Shown: positions 15,926-25,162, counted from the first letter of the stretch. The stretch: DNA of 64,000 nucleotides from Janthinobacterium sp. PAMC25594 (GCF_019443505.1 NZ_CP080377.1:4402001-4466000); one strand, 5' to 3'. Notes: a model not told the origin generated them from the letters alone. Program-made: numbers and translations.

Positions 15926-17536
15926 TCAATCGAGGCGCTGGAACGAGGCCGATTGCGCCTTGGGCCAGTACAGGCCGAACACGGGCGGCAGCTGCGGCAG
16001 CTGGCTCGGGTCGAGCAATTGTCCCGCTTCCAGGAAGGGCAGCAGGGCCGAGGCCAGTTTCACCTGGTTCGGCGAGATGCGCCGCACCAGGTGGTGCGGG
16101 CGCAGTTCCTGCGGGTGCGCCAGGCCGGCGGCGGCGATCAGTTCGGCCAGCGCCTTCATGGTGTTCTGGTGGAAGTGCGCCACGCGGGCGATCTTGTCGG
16201 ACACCACCAGCGCGCGCTGGCGCTGCGGGTCTTGCGTGGCCACGCCCGTGGGGCAGCGGTCCGTGTGGCAGCTTTGCGACTGGATGCAGCCCAGCGCGAA
16301 CATGAAGCCGCGCGCCGAATTGCACCAGTCGGCGCCCAGCGCCAGCAGGCGGGCGATGTCGAAGGCCGTGATGATCTTGCCCGAGCAGCCGATCTTGATC
16401 TTCGCGCGCAGGTTGGCGCCCACCAGGGTGTTATGCACCAGCACCAGCGCTTCCTGCAGCGGCGTGCCCACATGGTCCGTGAATTCCAGGGGCGCCGCGC
16501 CCGTGCCCCCTTCGCTGCCGTCAACGACGATGAAGTCGGGCGTGATGCCCGTTTCCAGCATGGCTTTCACGATGGCGAAAAACTCCCACGGATGGCCGAT
16601 GGCCAGCTTGAAGCCCGTCGGCTTGCCGCCGGAGAGCGTGCGCAGACGGTCGATAAAATGCAGCATTTCCAGCGGCGTGGAAAAGGCGCTGTGCGCCGCC
16701 GGCGAGACGCAATCCTCGCCCACCATCACGCCGCGCGTGGTGGCGATTTCGATCGTCACTTTCGGGCCGGGCAGCACGCCGCCGTGGCCCGGCTTGGCGC
16801 CCTGCGACATTTTCAGCTCGATCATTTTCACCTGCTCGGAGCTGGCGTTGGCGATGAAGCGCTCCTCTGAAAACGTGCCGTCCTGATTGCGGCAGCCGAA
16901 GTAGCCGGAGCCGATTTCCCATACCAGGTCGCCGCCGTTTTCGCGGTGGTAGGGGCTGATGCTTCCTTCGCCCGTGTCGTGCATGAAGCCGCCGCTGCGC
17001 GCGCCGCCGTTCAGGGCCAGGATGGCGTTGGCCGACAGGGCGCCAAAGCTCATCGCCGAGATATTGAAGACGCTGGCCGAATACGGCTTTGTGCGGGGGC
17101 AGTCCGGATGGTTGCCGATCTCGATGCGGAAATCGTGGCCCGTGACCTTGGCGGGGGCGATGGAATGGTTGATCCATTCATAGCCCGCTGCATACACGTC
17201 GAGTTGGGTGCCGAACGGGCGCTTGTCCGTCTGTTCCTTGGCGCGCTGGTAGACGATGCTGCGCTGGCTGCGTGAAAACGGCGTCGCCTCGCTGTCGCTT
17301 TCCAGGAAATACTGGCGGATTTCGGGGCGGATGCTCTCAAAAAAGAAGCGGAAATGCGCGAGGATGGGATAGTTGCGGCGCAGGGCGCGCTTGGTCTGCA
17401 GCAGGTCGCTGATGCCGACCAGGGTCAGCGCACCGGCCAGCACGGGCAGCCAGTAATGATCGTAATAAAACAGGGACAGGACAAAGATGGCTGCCGTCGC
17501 AATGAAGGTCAGGTAGCGAAATGGTACTAGGTGCAT
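15926..17536 (-). CDS. Membrane-anchored FMN-binding glutamate-synthase-family protein
   Basis: 536 aa from the ATG at 17536, 5 bases after GGAG; the GTG at 17542 is too close to it. Two N-terminal membrane segments (YLTFIATAAIFVLSLFYY and WLPVLAGALTLVGISDLL) precede a glutamate-synthase central/FMN domain with SAMSFGALSANAILALNGGA, GGVLPGPKV, VDGSEGGTGAAP and a Cys-rich CIQSQSCHTDRCPTG. It lacks the glutaminase domain of GltB. Such proteins are widespread and mostly uncharacterised; glutamate synthesis or another FMN-dependent redox reaction is possible. The 3Fe-4S-type cysteines are retained. Confidence 0.85.
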   Translation of the reverse strand: MHLVPFRYLTFIATAAIFVLSLFYYDHYWLPVLAGALTLVGISDLLQTKRALRRNYPILAHFRFFFESIRPEIRQYFLESDSEATPFSRSQRSIVYQRAKEQTDKRPFGTQLDVYAAGYEWINHSIAPAKVTGHDFRIEIGNHPDCPRTKPYSASVFNISAMSFGALSANAILALNGGARSGGFMHDTGEGSISPYHRENGGDLVWEIGSGYFGCRNQDGTFSEERFIANASSEQVKMIELKMSQGAKPGHGGVLPGPKVTIEIATTRGVMVGEDCVSPAAHSAFSTPLEMLHFIDRLRTLSGGKPTGFKLAIGHPWEFFAIVKAMLETGITPDFIVVDGSEGGTGAAPLEFTDHVGTPLQEALVLVHNTLVGANLRAKIKIGCSGKIITAFDIARLLALGADWCNSARGFMFALGCIQSQSCHTDRCPTGVATQDPQRQRALVVSDKIARVAHFHQNTMKALAELIAAAGLAHPQELRPHHLVRRISPNQVKLASALLPFLEAGQLLDPSQLPQLPPVFGLYWPKAQSASFQRLD

Positions 17537-17609
17537 GGGCACTCCGGGGAAGTCAGACTGATACTGCCGAGTCTACCTTCGATTCACGGAACGTGCTGGA
17601 CGGAAAGAA

Positions 17610-17631
17610 CGCGGCGCCCAGCGGCGCCGCG
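17610..17631. terminator. GC hairpin past the M48 gene, possible terminator
   Basis: Arms CGCGGCGCC and GGCGCCGCG form a 9-bp stem with a CAGC loop. On the minus strand it follows the M48 peptidase stop (17640) and is trailed by only a short TTCTTTCC, so termination would be weak. Confidence 0.5.
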
Positions 17632-17639
17632 TGAGGTGC

Positions 17640-18650
17640 TTAGCGCTGTGCCGCTCTGATGCGTGCGATGCGTTCAGTGCTGGCCGGATGGCTCGACAAG
17701 TACGGCGTGCCTTGGTCCAGCTTGCCCAGGGCGACAAACACTTGCGCCAGGTGTTCCAGCGCGATGCCGTTCTGGCGCAGCATGGCGATCGCATAGTCGT
17801 CCGCGTCGCGTTCGACATCGCGCGAATACTTCAAGTCCAGCAACAGCGGTGGCACGGTGGCCACCACGGTCGACACGTCGCCGAACAGCAGCGCCGCGCC
17901 GGCACCGACGGCCGAGGTCTGGATGATGCGCCGCGTCAGGTGGCGCTGCTGCAGGTGGCCCAGTTCATGCGCCAGCACGCCCATGATGGCGTCGTCGTCC
18001 GGCATCAGTTCCACCATTTCATCGGTCAGCACGATGTCGCCCGACGGCAGGGCAAACGCGTTCGGACCGATCTTGCTCTTGCGGAAAACGATGCGGTGCT
18101 CGAGCGTGCTGTCGCCGGGCGTGGCCAGGCGCGCGAACTGATTGCGCAAGGCTTGCTGGCGCGTGCCAGCGAGCTTGCTCGCTTCAAACACGTGGCCGTC
18201 GAGGAAGTCGAGCACGCCCTGGCCCAGTTGCCGCTCGACGGACTGGGGAATCGCATACGCGAGCCCCTTCGCCACCAAGGGCAGCAGGTACTGATAGCTG
18301 AGCCACAGGGCCAGCACGGTGGCCACCGTCGCCAGCAGGGCGCCGCGCCAGCTTTGCTGCAGCCGCACCACCCAGCCATCGCGGTGGCCCGTGTCATGTA
18401 GCACGTTGTTGAAGGCCGCCTGGTCGGCGATCTCCAGGTAGGCACCGTCGGGAAAGCTGACCTTGCGCACGGCGTGGCTGCTGCGTTCGGACACGTGCAG
18501 CTCGCCCAGCGGGCAGCTGCGCTCGATATCGCCGGCCAGCATGGCCACGCCATCGCGTACGGACAGCGTCACGTGGTACAGGCGCGAACTGTGGCCGTCG
18601 AAGTAGCGACCAGCCAGGGGAGCGTGGCTTTCTTGCGTGTTGGCGTTCAT
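17640..18650 (-). CDS. M48-family zinc metallopeptidase, membrane protein
   Basis: 336 aa. The zinc motif HELGH is at residues 228-232 and the third ligand lies in YSRDVERDADDYAI, both diagnostic of M48. An N-terminal ~90-residue domain precedes a membrane segment (LLATVATVLALWLSYQYLLPLV); a second hydrophobic stretch follows HELGH (VGAGAALLFGDVSTVVATVPPLLL). It starts 3 bases after the stop of the DUF898 gene, so translation is coupled and the two probably act together. Substrate unknown; related proteases act in envelope protein quality control. Confidence 0.88.
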   Translation of the reverse strand: MNANTQESHAPLAGRYFDGHSSRLYHVTLSVRDGVAMLAGDIERSCPLGELHVSERSSHAVRKVSFPDGAYLEIADQAAFNNVLHDTGHRDGWVVRLQQSWRGALLATVATVLALWLSYQYLLPLVAKGLAYAIPQSVERQLGQGVLDFLDGHVFEASKLAGTRQQALRNQFARLATPGDSTLEHRIVFRKSKIGPNAFALPSGDIVLTDEMVELMPDDDAIMGVLAHELGHLQQRHLTRRIIQTSAVGAGAALLFGDVSTVVATVPPLLLDLKYSRDVERDADDYAIAMLRQNGIALEHLAQVFVALGKLDQGTPYLSSHPASTERIARIRAAQR

Positions 18651-18653
18651 TGC

Positions 18654-19706
18654 TTACATCGACAGGTCGAAGTCCAGCAGGTCGGCCATGCCTTCGCCCG
18701 TGGCCGACACTTGCTGGCCCGTGGCGGCGACAAACTCGTCCAGGCTGCCGTGTACCAGCATCGACGTCGCCTCCAGGCGGTACTTCAGCCAGCGCACGTG
18801 GGCGAATGGCGCGAACAGCCCCAGCGTGACGACGACGCCCAGCAGGTTGGTCAGCATGATGAACGTGGTGCGGCCCCAGGTCAGTTGCGACTGGAACTGG
18901 TGCTGCTGCAAGCGCGTGTGGTTCCAGATCAGGTTCTGGATCATGGTCAGGAACAGGGGCAGCACGGTGAAGGCCCACAGATACAGGGCGCCGATGGCAA
19001 ACATCAGGCTGCCGACCTTGGTGGCGTCGTTGGCATGGGCCGCAAACGAGGCAAACACGCTGCCGAAGACGACGAAAATGAGCACCAGCAGGCCGCCCAG
19101 CAGCAGCGCGAAGAACAGCAGGTACGTCTTGTAAAAGCTGCCGACCGTAGCATCAAAGCTGAACTGGCTGGTGCCGAAGCGGCTTTGCGTGTGCTGGAAG
19201 CGCTTCAGGCGCTGGTGCAGGAATGGCGTCATCAAGCCCAGGGTGAAGGTATTCAGGATGGGCAGCCACAGGAAGTATTTGTAGGCTTCCTTGGCGCTGC
19301 CGCCGAAACCGAAGCGGATGCCCCGGTAGCTGGTGTTGTACAGCTTGAACTGCAGGCTTTTCCATACCAGCCAGGGCAGGATGGCGGCCAGCAGCACGAA
19401 CATCAGCAGGCCCACGATGGGCGAGACCCGCAGGGCGATGTTGTAGCCGCCGATCAGCACCACGGCCGCGATGCGGCCCTTCAGGATGGCCACGGCATTG
19501 CCGTGGTATTCGAAGCTGCTGCCAGCCAGGTGGGTGCTGGAATAGAAATAGCGGTTGCGGCGCACTTTGGCCCAGGCGGAATAAATGCCCAGGGTGACGA
19601 TGCTCAGCAGCAGGTTGACGATCCAGATACGGAAGTATTCGCTGCCGGTGGCGCTGAAGGTGATGGCTTCGCGCTTGGGCATGGTGTTGTTGGTGTCGAA
19701 ATCCAC
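18654..19706 (-). CDS. DUF898/YjgN-family polytopic membrane protein
   Basis: 350 aa from a GTG at 19706, about 9 bases after AAGGAAA. The next in-frame ATG, 8 codons in, is an alternative. Several hydrophobic segments and the family's repeated W/Y-rich motifs are visible (TLGIYSAWAKVRRNRYFY, YRGIRFGFGGSAKEAYKYF, TLGLFAPFAHVRWLKYRLE). The first and last are related, suggesting an internal duplication. The function of DUF898 is unknown. Tight coupling to the M48 peptidase downstream suggests a shared envelope role. Confidence 0.85.
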   Translation of the reverse strand: MDFDTNNTMPKREAITFSATGSEYFRIWIVNLLLSIVTLGIYSAWAKVRRNRYFYSSTHLAGSSFEYHGNAVAILKGRIAAVVLIGGYNIALRVSPIVGLLMFVLLAAILPWLVWKSLQFKLYNTSYRGIRFGFGGSAKEAYKYFLWLPILNTFTLGLMTPFLHQRLKRFQHTQSRFGTSQFSFDATVGSFYKTYLLFFALLLGGLLVLIFVVFGSVFASFAAHANDATKVGSLMFAIGALYLWAFTVLPLFLTMIQNLIWNHTRLQQHQFQSQLTWGRTTFIMLTNLLGVVVTLGLFAPFAHVRWLKYRLEATSMLVHGSLDEFVAATGQQVSATGEGMADLLDFDLSM

Positions 19707-19872
19707 AGGGGAGTTTCCTTACTTATTGGAAACAAAACAAGATAAGGGAAGATTGAAAAGTTATCAATTGAAAATACTGTTTTCTGCAATTTCTTTTGGT
19801 GTGGCGCCCCTGACGCCGCGATTTTCCTGTCCCGGCTATACTGGAACTCAACCATCGCCTAACGGGAAAACC

Positions 19873-20544
19873 ATGATCGTCGTCCACCATCTGAATAATT
19901 CACGCTCGCAGCGCGTGCTCTGGCTGCTCGAGGAACTGGGCCTGGAATATGAGGTCAAGCGCTACCAGCGCGACCCGAAAACCATGCTGGCGCCCGCTTC
20001 CTTGAAAGCCGTGCATCCCTTGGGCAAGTCGCCCGTGATCACGGATGGCGCCAACACCATCGCCGAATCGGGCGCCATCATCGACTACCTGGTCGAACGC
20101 TACGGCAATGGCCGCCTGATCCCGGCGGCGGGCACGCCGGAGAAGCTGCGCTGGACTTACTGGCTGCACTTCGCGGAAGGCTCGGCCATGCCGCCGCTGC
20201 TGATGAAGCTGGTGTTCGACAAGGTGGAGTCGTCGCCGATGCCGTTTTTCATCAAGCCCATCGCGCGCGGCATCGCCAGCAAGGTCAAGAGCAGCTTCAT
20301 CCTGCCCAATATCAACAGCCAGCTGGCTTACATGGAAGCGGAGCTGGAGAACACCAAATGGTTTGCCGGCAATGAATTCACGGCGGCCGACATCCAGATG
20401 AGCTTTCCGCTGGAAGCGGCCGCCATGCGCGGCGGACTCGACGAGCGCCTGCCGAAGCTGACGGCGTTCCTGCAGCGCATCCACGCGCGGCCTGCCTACC
20501 AGCGGGCTCTCGAGCGGGGCGGGCCCTACGATTTCGCCAAATGA
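19873..20544 (+). CDS. Glutathione S-transferase family protein
   Basis: 223 aa from the ATG at 19873; the frame is open to 19585 but that part lies antisense within the DUF898 gene and its promoter. The N-terminal thioredoxin-like domain has NNSRSQRVLWLLEELGLEYEV with candidate catalytic Ser residues, a cis-Pro in GKSPVI and the GSH-binding ES motif (IAESGAIIDYLVERYG). An all-alpha C-terminal domain ends with FTAADIQMSFPL, the N-capping box. Substrate is unknown. Confidence 0.92.
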   Translation: MIVVHHLNNSRSQRVLWLLEELGLEYEVKRYQRDPKTMLAPASLKAVHPLGKSPVITDGANTIAESGAIIDYLVERYGNGRLIPAAGTPEKLRWTYWLHFAEGSAMPPLLMKLVFDKVESSPMPFFIKPIARGIASKVKSSFILPNINSQLAYMEAELENTKWFAGNEFTAADIQMSFPLEAAAMRGGLDERLPKLTAFLQRIHARPAYQRALERGGPYDFAK

Positions 20545-20760
20545 GAGCACCAAACCAAACCTACTGCGCGTCGGTATATATGGCCTGCGATGCTCACCGT
20601 ACTAGAGTACGGTTGCGCTTCTCGGCCACATCTCCCTTCCGCTCGCTACGGTTTTGTTCGGTGCTGTGAGGCCGCGTGAATCCTGCCAAGGGGAATATGC
20701 TGGGAATATCCCCGGCGCCATACGGTAAAATGCCCGATTCAACCAGCATCCACTTACCGC
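20545..20760. other. Intergenic spacer with a perfect palindrome
   Basis: 216 bases with no gene seen. At 20597-20614 ACCGTACTAGAGTACGGT is a perfect 18-base palindrome inside a GC-rich stretch ending with GGTTTTGTTCGGTGCT, whose AGCACC partner lies near the left edge. The arrangement looks like a small mobile or repeated intergenic element rather than an operator, but only one copy is in this window. Confidence 0.45.
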
Positions 20761-21534
20761 ATGGCCAGACTCCTCGCTATCGACGGCTTGAATATCGTAC
20801 GCCGCGTCTACGAAGCCAGTCCTGAACCCGATTCCGACCTGAAGGCGGAGATCGCGCTGCGCCACGCGCTGTCGTCGTTCCGCACCCTCATCAACGACCA
20901 CGAGCCGACGCACATCCTGCCGGCCTTCGACTTTGGCGGCCCGACCTGGCGTCACGCCCTGTATGCCGGTTACCGCGAGGGGCGCCAGCCCATGCCGCAG
21001 GTGCTGCGCGACGCCTTGCCCGGCTTTTACGCCACGCTGGCCAGCTTCGGCATGCATGTCGTGAGCATTCCCGAAGTGGAGGCCGACGACGTGATCGGCA
21101 CGGCCGTCATGCGCTGGCTGCACGAGGGGCGCGGCGCGGCCGTCATCGCCACCACTGACAAGGATTTGCATGGCCTGATCGCGCACGGCGCGCTCGTGTG
21201 GGACCATTTCAAGGGCATCTGGCATGACCGCGCCTGGGTCGAGAAAAAGTTCGGCGTGCCGCCGGAACTGCTGCCCGACTTGCTGGCGCTGATGGGCGAC
21301 GTCACCGACAGTATTCCCGGCGTGTCGAAGATCGGCCTGAAAACGGGGGCGAAACTGTTGCGCGGTTACGGCAATATCGACGCCGTGATGGCCGGCGCGG
21401 GGATTTTGCCCGGTGCGCTGGGCGAAAGCCTGCGAAAAGAGCGGGAAATACTGTATCTTTCAAGAAAGTTGGTGGAACTCAAGACCGACGTAGTTTTAGG
21501 CGTGACCTGGAACAAGCTCGCGTGGGAAAAGTAG
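20761..21534 (+). CDS. 5'-3' exonuclease / flap-endonuclease-like protein (ExoIX/Xni-type)
   Basis: 257 aa, matching the free-standing homologues of the Pol I 5'-nuclease domain. Metal-binding acidic motifs are DGLNIVRRVY, VEADDVIGT, TTDKDLHGL and GDVTDSIPGV, the last followed by the helix-hairpin-helix SKIGLKTGAKLL. No polymerase domain is present. It probably acts on flaps or 5' ends in DNA repair. E. coli Xni has lost one acidic cluster and is weakly active; here the EADD motif is intact, so catalytic activity is likely. Confidence 0.87.
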   Translation: MARLLAIDGLNIVRRVYEASPEPDSDLKAEIALRHALSSFRTLINDHEPTHILPAFDFGGPTWRHALYAGYREGRQPMPQVLRDALPGFYATLASFGMHVVSIPEVEADDVIGTAVMRWLHEGRGAAVIATTDKDLHGLIAHGALVWDHFKGIWHDRAWVEKKFGVPPELLPDLLALMGDVTDSIPGVSKIGLKTGAKLLRGYGNIDAVMAGAGILPGALGESLRKEREILYLSRKLVELKTDVVLGVTWNKLAWEK

Positions 21535-21571
21535 AACGCCAGGCAAGAACAATCAAGCAAGGAAAGCAATC

Positions 21572-21985
21572 ATGATGTTAAAAACAGTCCTGATCGATAG
21601 CAGCGCCGTGGCGCGCGGTCTGCTGAACTCGGTTCTGACCGATGGCGGCTACGATGTCTGCGGGCAGACGCATACCAGCGCGCTGGGACTGGCGCTGCTG
21701 GTCAAGCACCACCCGCATTTCGTCTGCATCGCGCGCGAGCAGGTGGAAGACGGGACGAATGTTGTGCAAACCATCCGCGCCCAGTATCCGAAAACGCTCA
21801 TTTTCATGGTCTCGGGCGGCATCGACGCCGCTTCGCTGCAGGCGGCGCACGCCATGGGCGTATCGGGCTTCATCGTGAAACCCTTCATGGCCGACACGGT
21901 CCTGAAAACCGTGCGCAATACGGTCATTGCCATGGTGCGCAAGCAGCAGCAGGCCTTGGCCGCTGCCGCGCAAGGCAATACCTAG
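21572..21985 (+). CDS. Atypical response-regulator receiver protein lacking the phospho-acceptor Asp
   Basis: 137 aa, a stand-alone CheY-like receiver. The acidic pocket is reduced to Asp9 followed by Ser10. At the phosphorylation site the strand reads HFVCIAREQ, putting Ala54 where CheY has Asp57. Ser81 and Lys103 (IVKPF) keep the switch Ser/Thr and conserved Lys. It ends in an Ala/Gln-rich tail without a DNA-binding domain. It should not be phosphorylated in the usual way, so it may signal by binding alone. The start follows AAGGAAAGC. Its stop overlaps the stop of convergent mnmA. Confidence 0.85.
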   Translation: MMLKTVLIDSSAVARGLLNSVLTDGGYDVCGQTHTSALGLALLVKHHPHFVCIAREQVEDGTNVVQTIRAQYPKTLIFMVSGGIDAASLQAAHAMGVSGFIVKPFMADTVLKTVRNTVIAMVRKQQQALAAAAQGNT

Positions 21986-23103
21986 ACGCCGGCCAGGCCC
22001 GTTGAGCTGGCGATGATCCCGCCACCGAGGCACACGTCGCCGTCGTACAGCACGGCCGACTGGCCTGGCGTGACGGCCCATTGCGCCTGGTCAAACGCCA
22101 GGCTGAAGTGTTCATTCCCCTCCGGCAGCAGCTGGCAAGCCACATCGGCCTGGCGGTAGCGCGTCTTGGCGCTCAAGGCGCCTGCCTGCGGCGCGCTGCC
22201 TGCGACCCAGCTGGCCTGGTCGGCCGTCAAGGCGGGCGACAGCAGCCACGGATGGTCATGGCCCTGCACCACCCACAGGGTGTTGTTGGCGATATCCTTG
22301 CGCGCCACATACCAGGCGTCGCTGCTGCCGTCCGCGTTCTGGTACGACTTCACGCCGCCGATGCCGATGCCCTTGCGCTGGCCCAGCGTATAAAAACTCA
22401 GGCCCACGTGTTCGCCCACCGTCTTGCCGTCGGCCGTCTTCATCGGGCCAGGCTTGTAGGACAGATAGCGGTTCAAAAATTCGCGGAACGGGCGTTCGCC
22501 GATAAAACAGATGCCCGTCGAATCCTTCTTTTGCGCGTTCGGCAGCGCCAACTGTTCGGCGATCTTGCGCACTTGCGTCTTCGGGATTTCACCGAGCGGA
22601 AACAGGGTTTTCGACAATTGCGCCTGGTTCAGCCGGTGCAGGAAGTAGCTTTGGTCCTTGCTGGCGTCGACGGCTTTGAGCAGTTCATAGCGTCCAGCGT
22701 CCGTCGGCGCCTGGCGCACGCGCGCGTAGTGGCCGGTGGCGATCAGGTCGGCACCCAGGGTCATGGCGTGGTCGAGGAAGGCCTTGAACTTGATTTCAGC
22801 GTTGCACAGCACGTCCGGGTTCGGCGTGCGGCCGGCCTGGTATTCGCGTAAAAAATCGGCGAATACGCGGTCCTTGTATTCGGAGGCGAAATTGACGGCT
22901 TCGATATCGACGCCGATGACGTCGGCCACGCTGGCCGCGTCGATCCAGTCCTGGCGCGTGGAGCAGTATTCCGAATCGTCGTCATCTTCCCAGTTTTTCA
23001 TGAACAGGCCGATGACTTCATAGCCTTGTTCCTTCAGCATCCATGCCGCGACCGAGGAATCGACCCCGCCGGACATGCCGATAACGACTTTCTTCTTGCT
23101 CAT
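21982..23103 (-). CDS. mnmA: tRNA-specific 2-thiouridylase MnmA
   Basis: 373 aa. The PP-loop GMSGGVDSS (residues 9-17), catalytic Cys100 ([10 protein letters not shown]) and Cys199 ([10 protein letters not shown]) are all in place, as is the ATGHYAR motif. It puts sulfur at C2 of wobble uridine-34 in tRNAs for Lys, Glu and Gln. Its stop codon overlaps that of the receiver protein on the other strand, with no room for a terminator. A Nudix gene 31 bases upstream on the same strand probably shares the transcript; a mnmA-Nudix pairing is common in betaproteobacteria. Confidence 0.97.
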   Translation of the reverse strand: MSKKKVVIGMSGGVDSSVAAWMLKEQGYEVIGLFMKNWEDDDDSEYCSTRQDWIDAASVADVIGVDIEAVNFASEYKDRVFADFLREYQAGRTPNPDVLCNAEIKFKAFLDHAMTLGADLIATGHYARVRQAPTDAGRYELLKAVDASKDQSYFLHRLNQAQLSKTLFPLGEIPKTQVRKIAEQLALPNAQKKDSTGICFIGERPFREFLNRYLSYKPGPMKTADGKTVGEHVGLSFYTLGQRKGIGIGGVKSYQNADGSSDAWYVARKDIANNTLWVVQGHDHPWLLSPALTADQASWVAGSAPQAGALSAKTRYRQADVACQLLPEGNEHFSLAFDQAQWAVTPGQSAVLYDGDVCLGGGIIASSTGLAGV

Positions 23104-23134
23104 CTTGCTTTCCAGTGTACTTTAGATAATATTG

Positions 23135-23614
23135 CTATGCGCTGTTAAAGACAGACGCATGCGTGTGCAGCAGGGCCAGCGGCGCGCGCCGGCCAGCCAG
23201 GTATTCGTCCACGCACTGCAGCACCAGCGGGCTGCGGTGGCGCTCCTGGCATGCCGCCAGCTCGTCGCGCGTCATCCACAGGGTGCGGATGATGCCTTCG
23301 TCCAGCGGGCGGTCATGCTCGGCGCCGGCCGTGCCGCAAAAGGTGAAACGCAAATAGGTCACGTCCTCGCCCGTGCGCAGTGACTGATAGCGCGACATAT
23401 ACATGCCGACCAGTGCCGTGGGGATGAAATCGTAGGCCGCTTCTTCCAGCGTTTCGCGGATCACCGCCTGTTCCAGCGACTCGAACGGGTCGAGATGACC
23501 GGCCGGCTGGTTGAGCTTGATGCCTTCGCTGGTTTCTTCTTCAATCAGTAAAAACAGGCCGTCGCGCTCGACGATGGCGGCAACGGTGACAGAGGGTTTC
23601 CAGATTCTCGGCAT
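23135..23614 (-). CDS. Nudix hydrolase (NudJ-like)
   Basis: 159 aa. The Nudix box is GHLDPFESLEQAVIRETLEE followed by AAY, fitting GX5EX7REUXEE; the usual Gly of the terminal EEXGU is Ala. Length and the flanking MPRIWKPSVTVAAIVERDG and KLNQPAGH resemble NudJ, a phosphatase acting on thiamin pyrophosphate precursors and nucleoside diphosphates and triphosphates. The ATG at 23614 follows AAGGATGG. It lies directly upstream of mnmA in one transcript. Confidence 0.9.
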   Translation of the reverse strand: MPRIWKPSVTVAAIVERDGLFLLIEEETSEGIKLNQPAGHLDPFESLEQAVIRETLEEAAYDFIPTALVGMYMSRYQSLRTGEDVTYLRFTFCGTAGAEHDRPLDEGIIRTLWMTRDELAACQERHRSPLVLQCVDEYLAGRRAPLALLHTHASVFNSA

Positions 23615-24025
23615 GATTCCATCCTTGAAAGAGCCGACATTTTATCTTGTTCTGCGCGCGCGGTTTGAACCCGGCCTTCTGTTGCGCGGACATATTGATA
23701 AATGACAACGTTTTAGCAAATAGCGGTGGGAGGTACTTACGTCTTTCCCGGGGAGCGCACTAGCATGGGGGCTTAGTCGGCAAGATGGCAGGAAACGCCC
23801 GCTAATATAGGCTTTCCCTGTGGTCAAAACAAGCGCGCACGCAGGCTCGACTGTGGTGAGATTGACACACATTCCCACAATATGGTCGCCGCGCCGCATG
23901 GTGAAACGAATTGGGGGATGCTGGTGAAATTAGTGTCGTACAACTAGAAGTTGCTGGTTCACAAACGTTTAACGCGCTGCTTTCCGTGTTAGATTCTAGT
24001 CAGTTTATCAATTAGCGGAGGCATC
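23615..24025. other. Divergent spacer between the Nudix gene and pntAA
   Basis: 411 bases that must hold promoters for both directions. The pntAA ribosome site (GCGGAGGC) is at its right end. I see TTGACA at 23862-23867 but no -10 at the right spacing. AT-rich stretches occur at 23690-23715 and 23930-24012. No credible gene, repeat or operator is seen. Confidence 0.5.
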
Positions 24026-25138
24026 ATGAGGATAGGCATACCGGCCGAAACACGGCCTGGTGAAACGCGGGTGGCAGCCACGCCCGAGACAGTCAAGAAG
24101 CTGGCAGCCAAGCATCAGATCGTCGTGCAGTCGGGAGCGGGCTTGCAAGCGTCGATTCCCGACGAGGCGTATGCCGCCGTCGGCGCGCAGATCGGCACCG
24201 CGCAGGAAGCCTATGGCTGCGCCATCGTGCTCAAGGTGCGCGCCCCCGATGCCGGGGAACGGGCCTTGATGGCCAGCGGCACGGTGCTGATCGGCATGCT
24301 CAACCCGTTTGACGCCGACAATATCGCCGCCATGGCCACGGCCGGCCTGTCCGCCTTCGCCCTGGAAGCCGTGCCGCGCATCACGCGCGCGCAGTCGATG
24401 GACGTGCTGTCCTCGCAGGCGAATATCGCCGGCTACAAGGCGGTGCTGGTGGCGGCCAATACCTACCAGCGCTTCATGCCCATGCTGATGACGGCGGCCG
24501 GCACCGTCAAGGCGGCCCGCGTGCTGATCATGGGCGTGGGCGTGGCGGGCTTGCAGGCGATCGCCACGGCCAAGCGCCTGGGCGCCGTCATCGAGGCCTC
24601 CGACGTGCGCCCGCCCGTCAAGGAGCAGGTCGAGTCGCTGGGCGCCAAGTTCCTCGACGTGCCTTTCCTCACCGAGGAAGAAAAAGAGATTGCCAAGGGC
24701 TCGGGTGGCTATGCGCGCGCCATGCCGGCCGACTGGATGCGCCGCCAGGCCGAACTGGTGCATGAACGGGCGAAACTGGCCGACATCATCATCACCACGG
24801 CCCTGATCCCCGGCCGCGCCGCGCCCGTGCTGATCTCCGAAGAAACGGTGAAGGCCATGAAGCCCGGTTCCGTCATCGTCGACCTGGCCGTCGAGCAGGG
24901 CGGCAACTGCCCCCTGTCAGAACTGGGCAAGACGGTCATCAAGCACGGCGTCTACATCGTGGGCGAGCCGAACCTGGCGACCCTGGTGGCGGCCGATGCC
25001 TCGGCCCTGTATGCGCGCAACGTGCTGGACTTCTTAAAGCTCATCATCGACAAGGACGATCAATTGCTGATCGACCGCGAGGATGAAATCATCAAGGCCA
25101 GCCTGGTTTGCGCGGGCAATGACATCCTCAGAAAATAA
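24026..25138 (+). CDS. pntAA: NAD(P) transhydrogenase alpha subunit part 1 (PntAA)
   Basis: 370 aa. This is domain I, the NAD(H)-binding, alanine-dehydrogenase-like part of proton-translocating transhydrogenase: MRIGIPAETRPGETRVAATP, then the Rossmann stretch VLIMGVGVAGLQAIATAKRLGA and the mobile-loop region. In E. coli this and the next protein are fused in PntA; the split three-gene form here is common in alpha- and betaproteobacteria. It starts after GCGGAGGC. The enzyme uses proton-motive force to make NADPH from NADH. Confidence 0.95.
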   Translation: MRIGIPAETRPGETRVAATPETVKKLAAKHQIVVQSGAGLQASIPDEAYAAVGAQIGTAQEAYGCAIVLKVRAPDAGERALMASGTVLIGMLNPFDADNIAAMATAGLSAFALEAVPRITRAQSMDVLSSQANIAGYKAVLVAANTYQRFMPMLMTAAGTVKAARVLIMGVGVAGLQAIATAKRLGAVIEASDVRPPVKEQVESLGAKFLDVPFLTEEEKEIAKGSGGYARAMPADWMRRQAELVHERAKLADIIITTALIPGRAAPVLISEETVKAMKPGSVIVDLAVEQGGNCPLSELGKTVIKHGVYIVGEPNLATLVAADASALYARNVLDFLKLIIDKDDQLLIDREDEIIKASLVCAGNDILRK

Positions 25139-25162
25139 CGCGGCGCCGGAGAGAACAACATC

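Noticed and set aside
23642..23899. Small minus-strand frame in the Nudix-pntAA spacer
   Set aside because: No ribosome site, no domain, Arg/Ser/Cys-rich composition; more likely promoter DNA.
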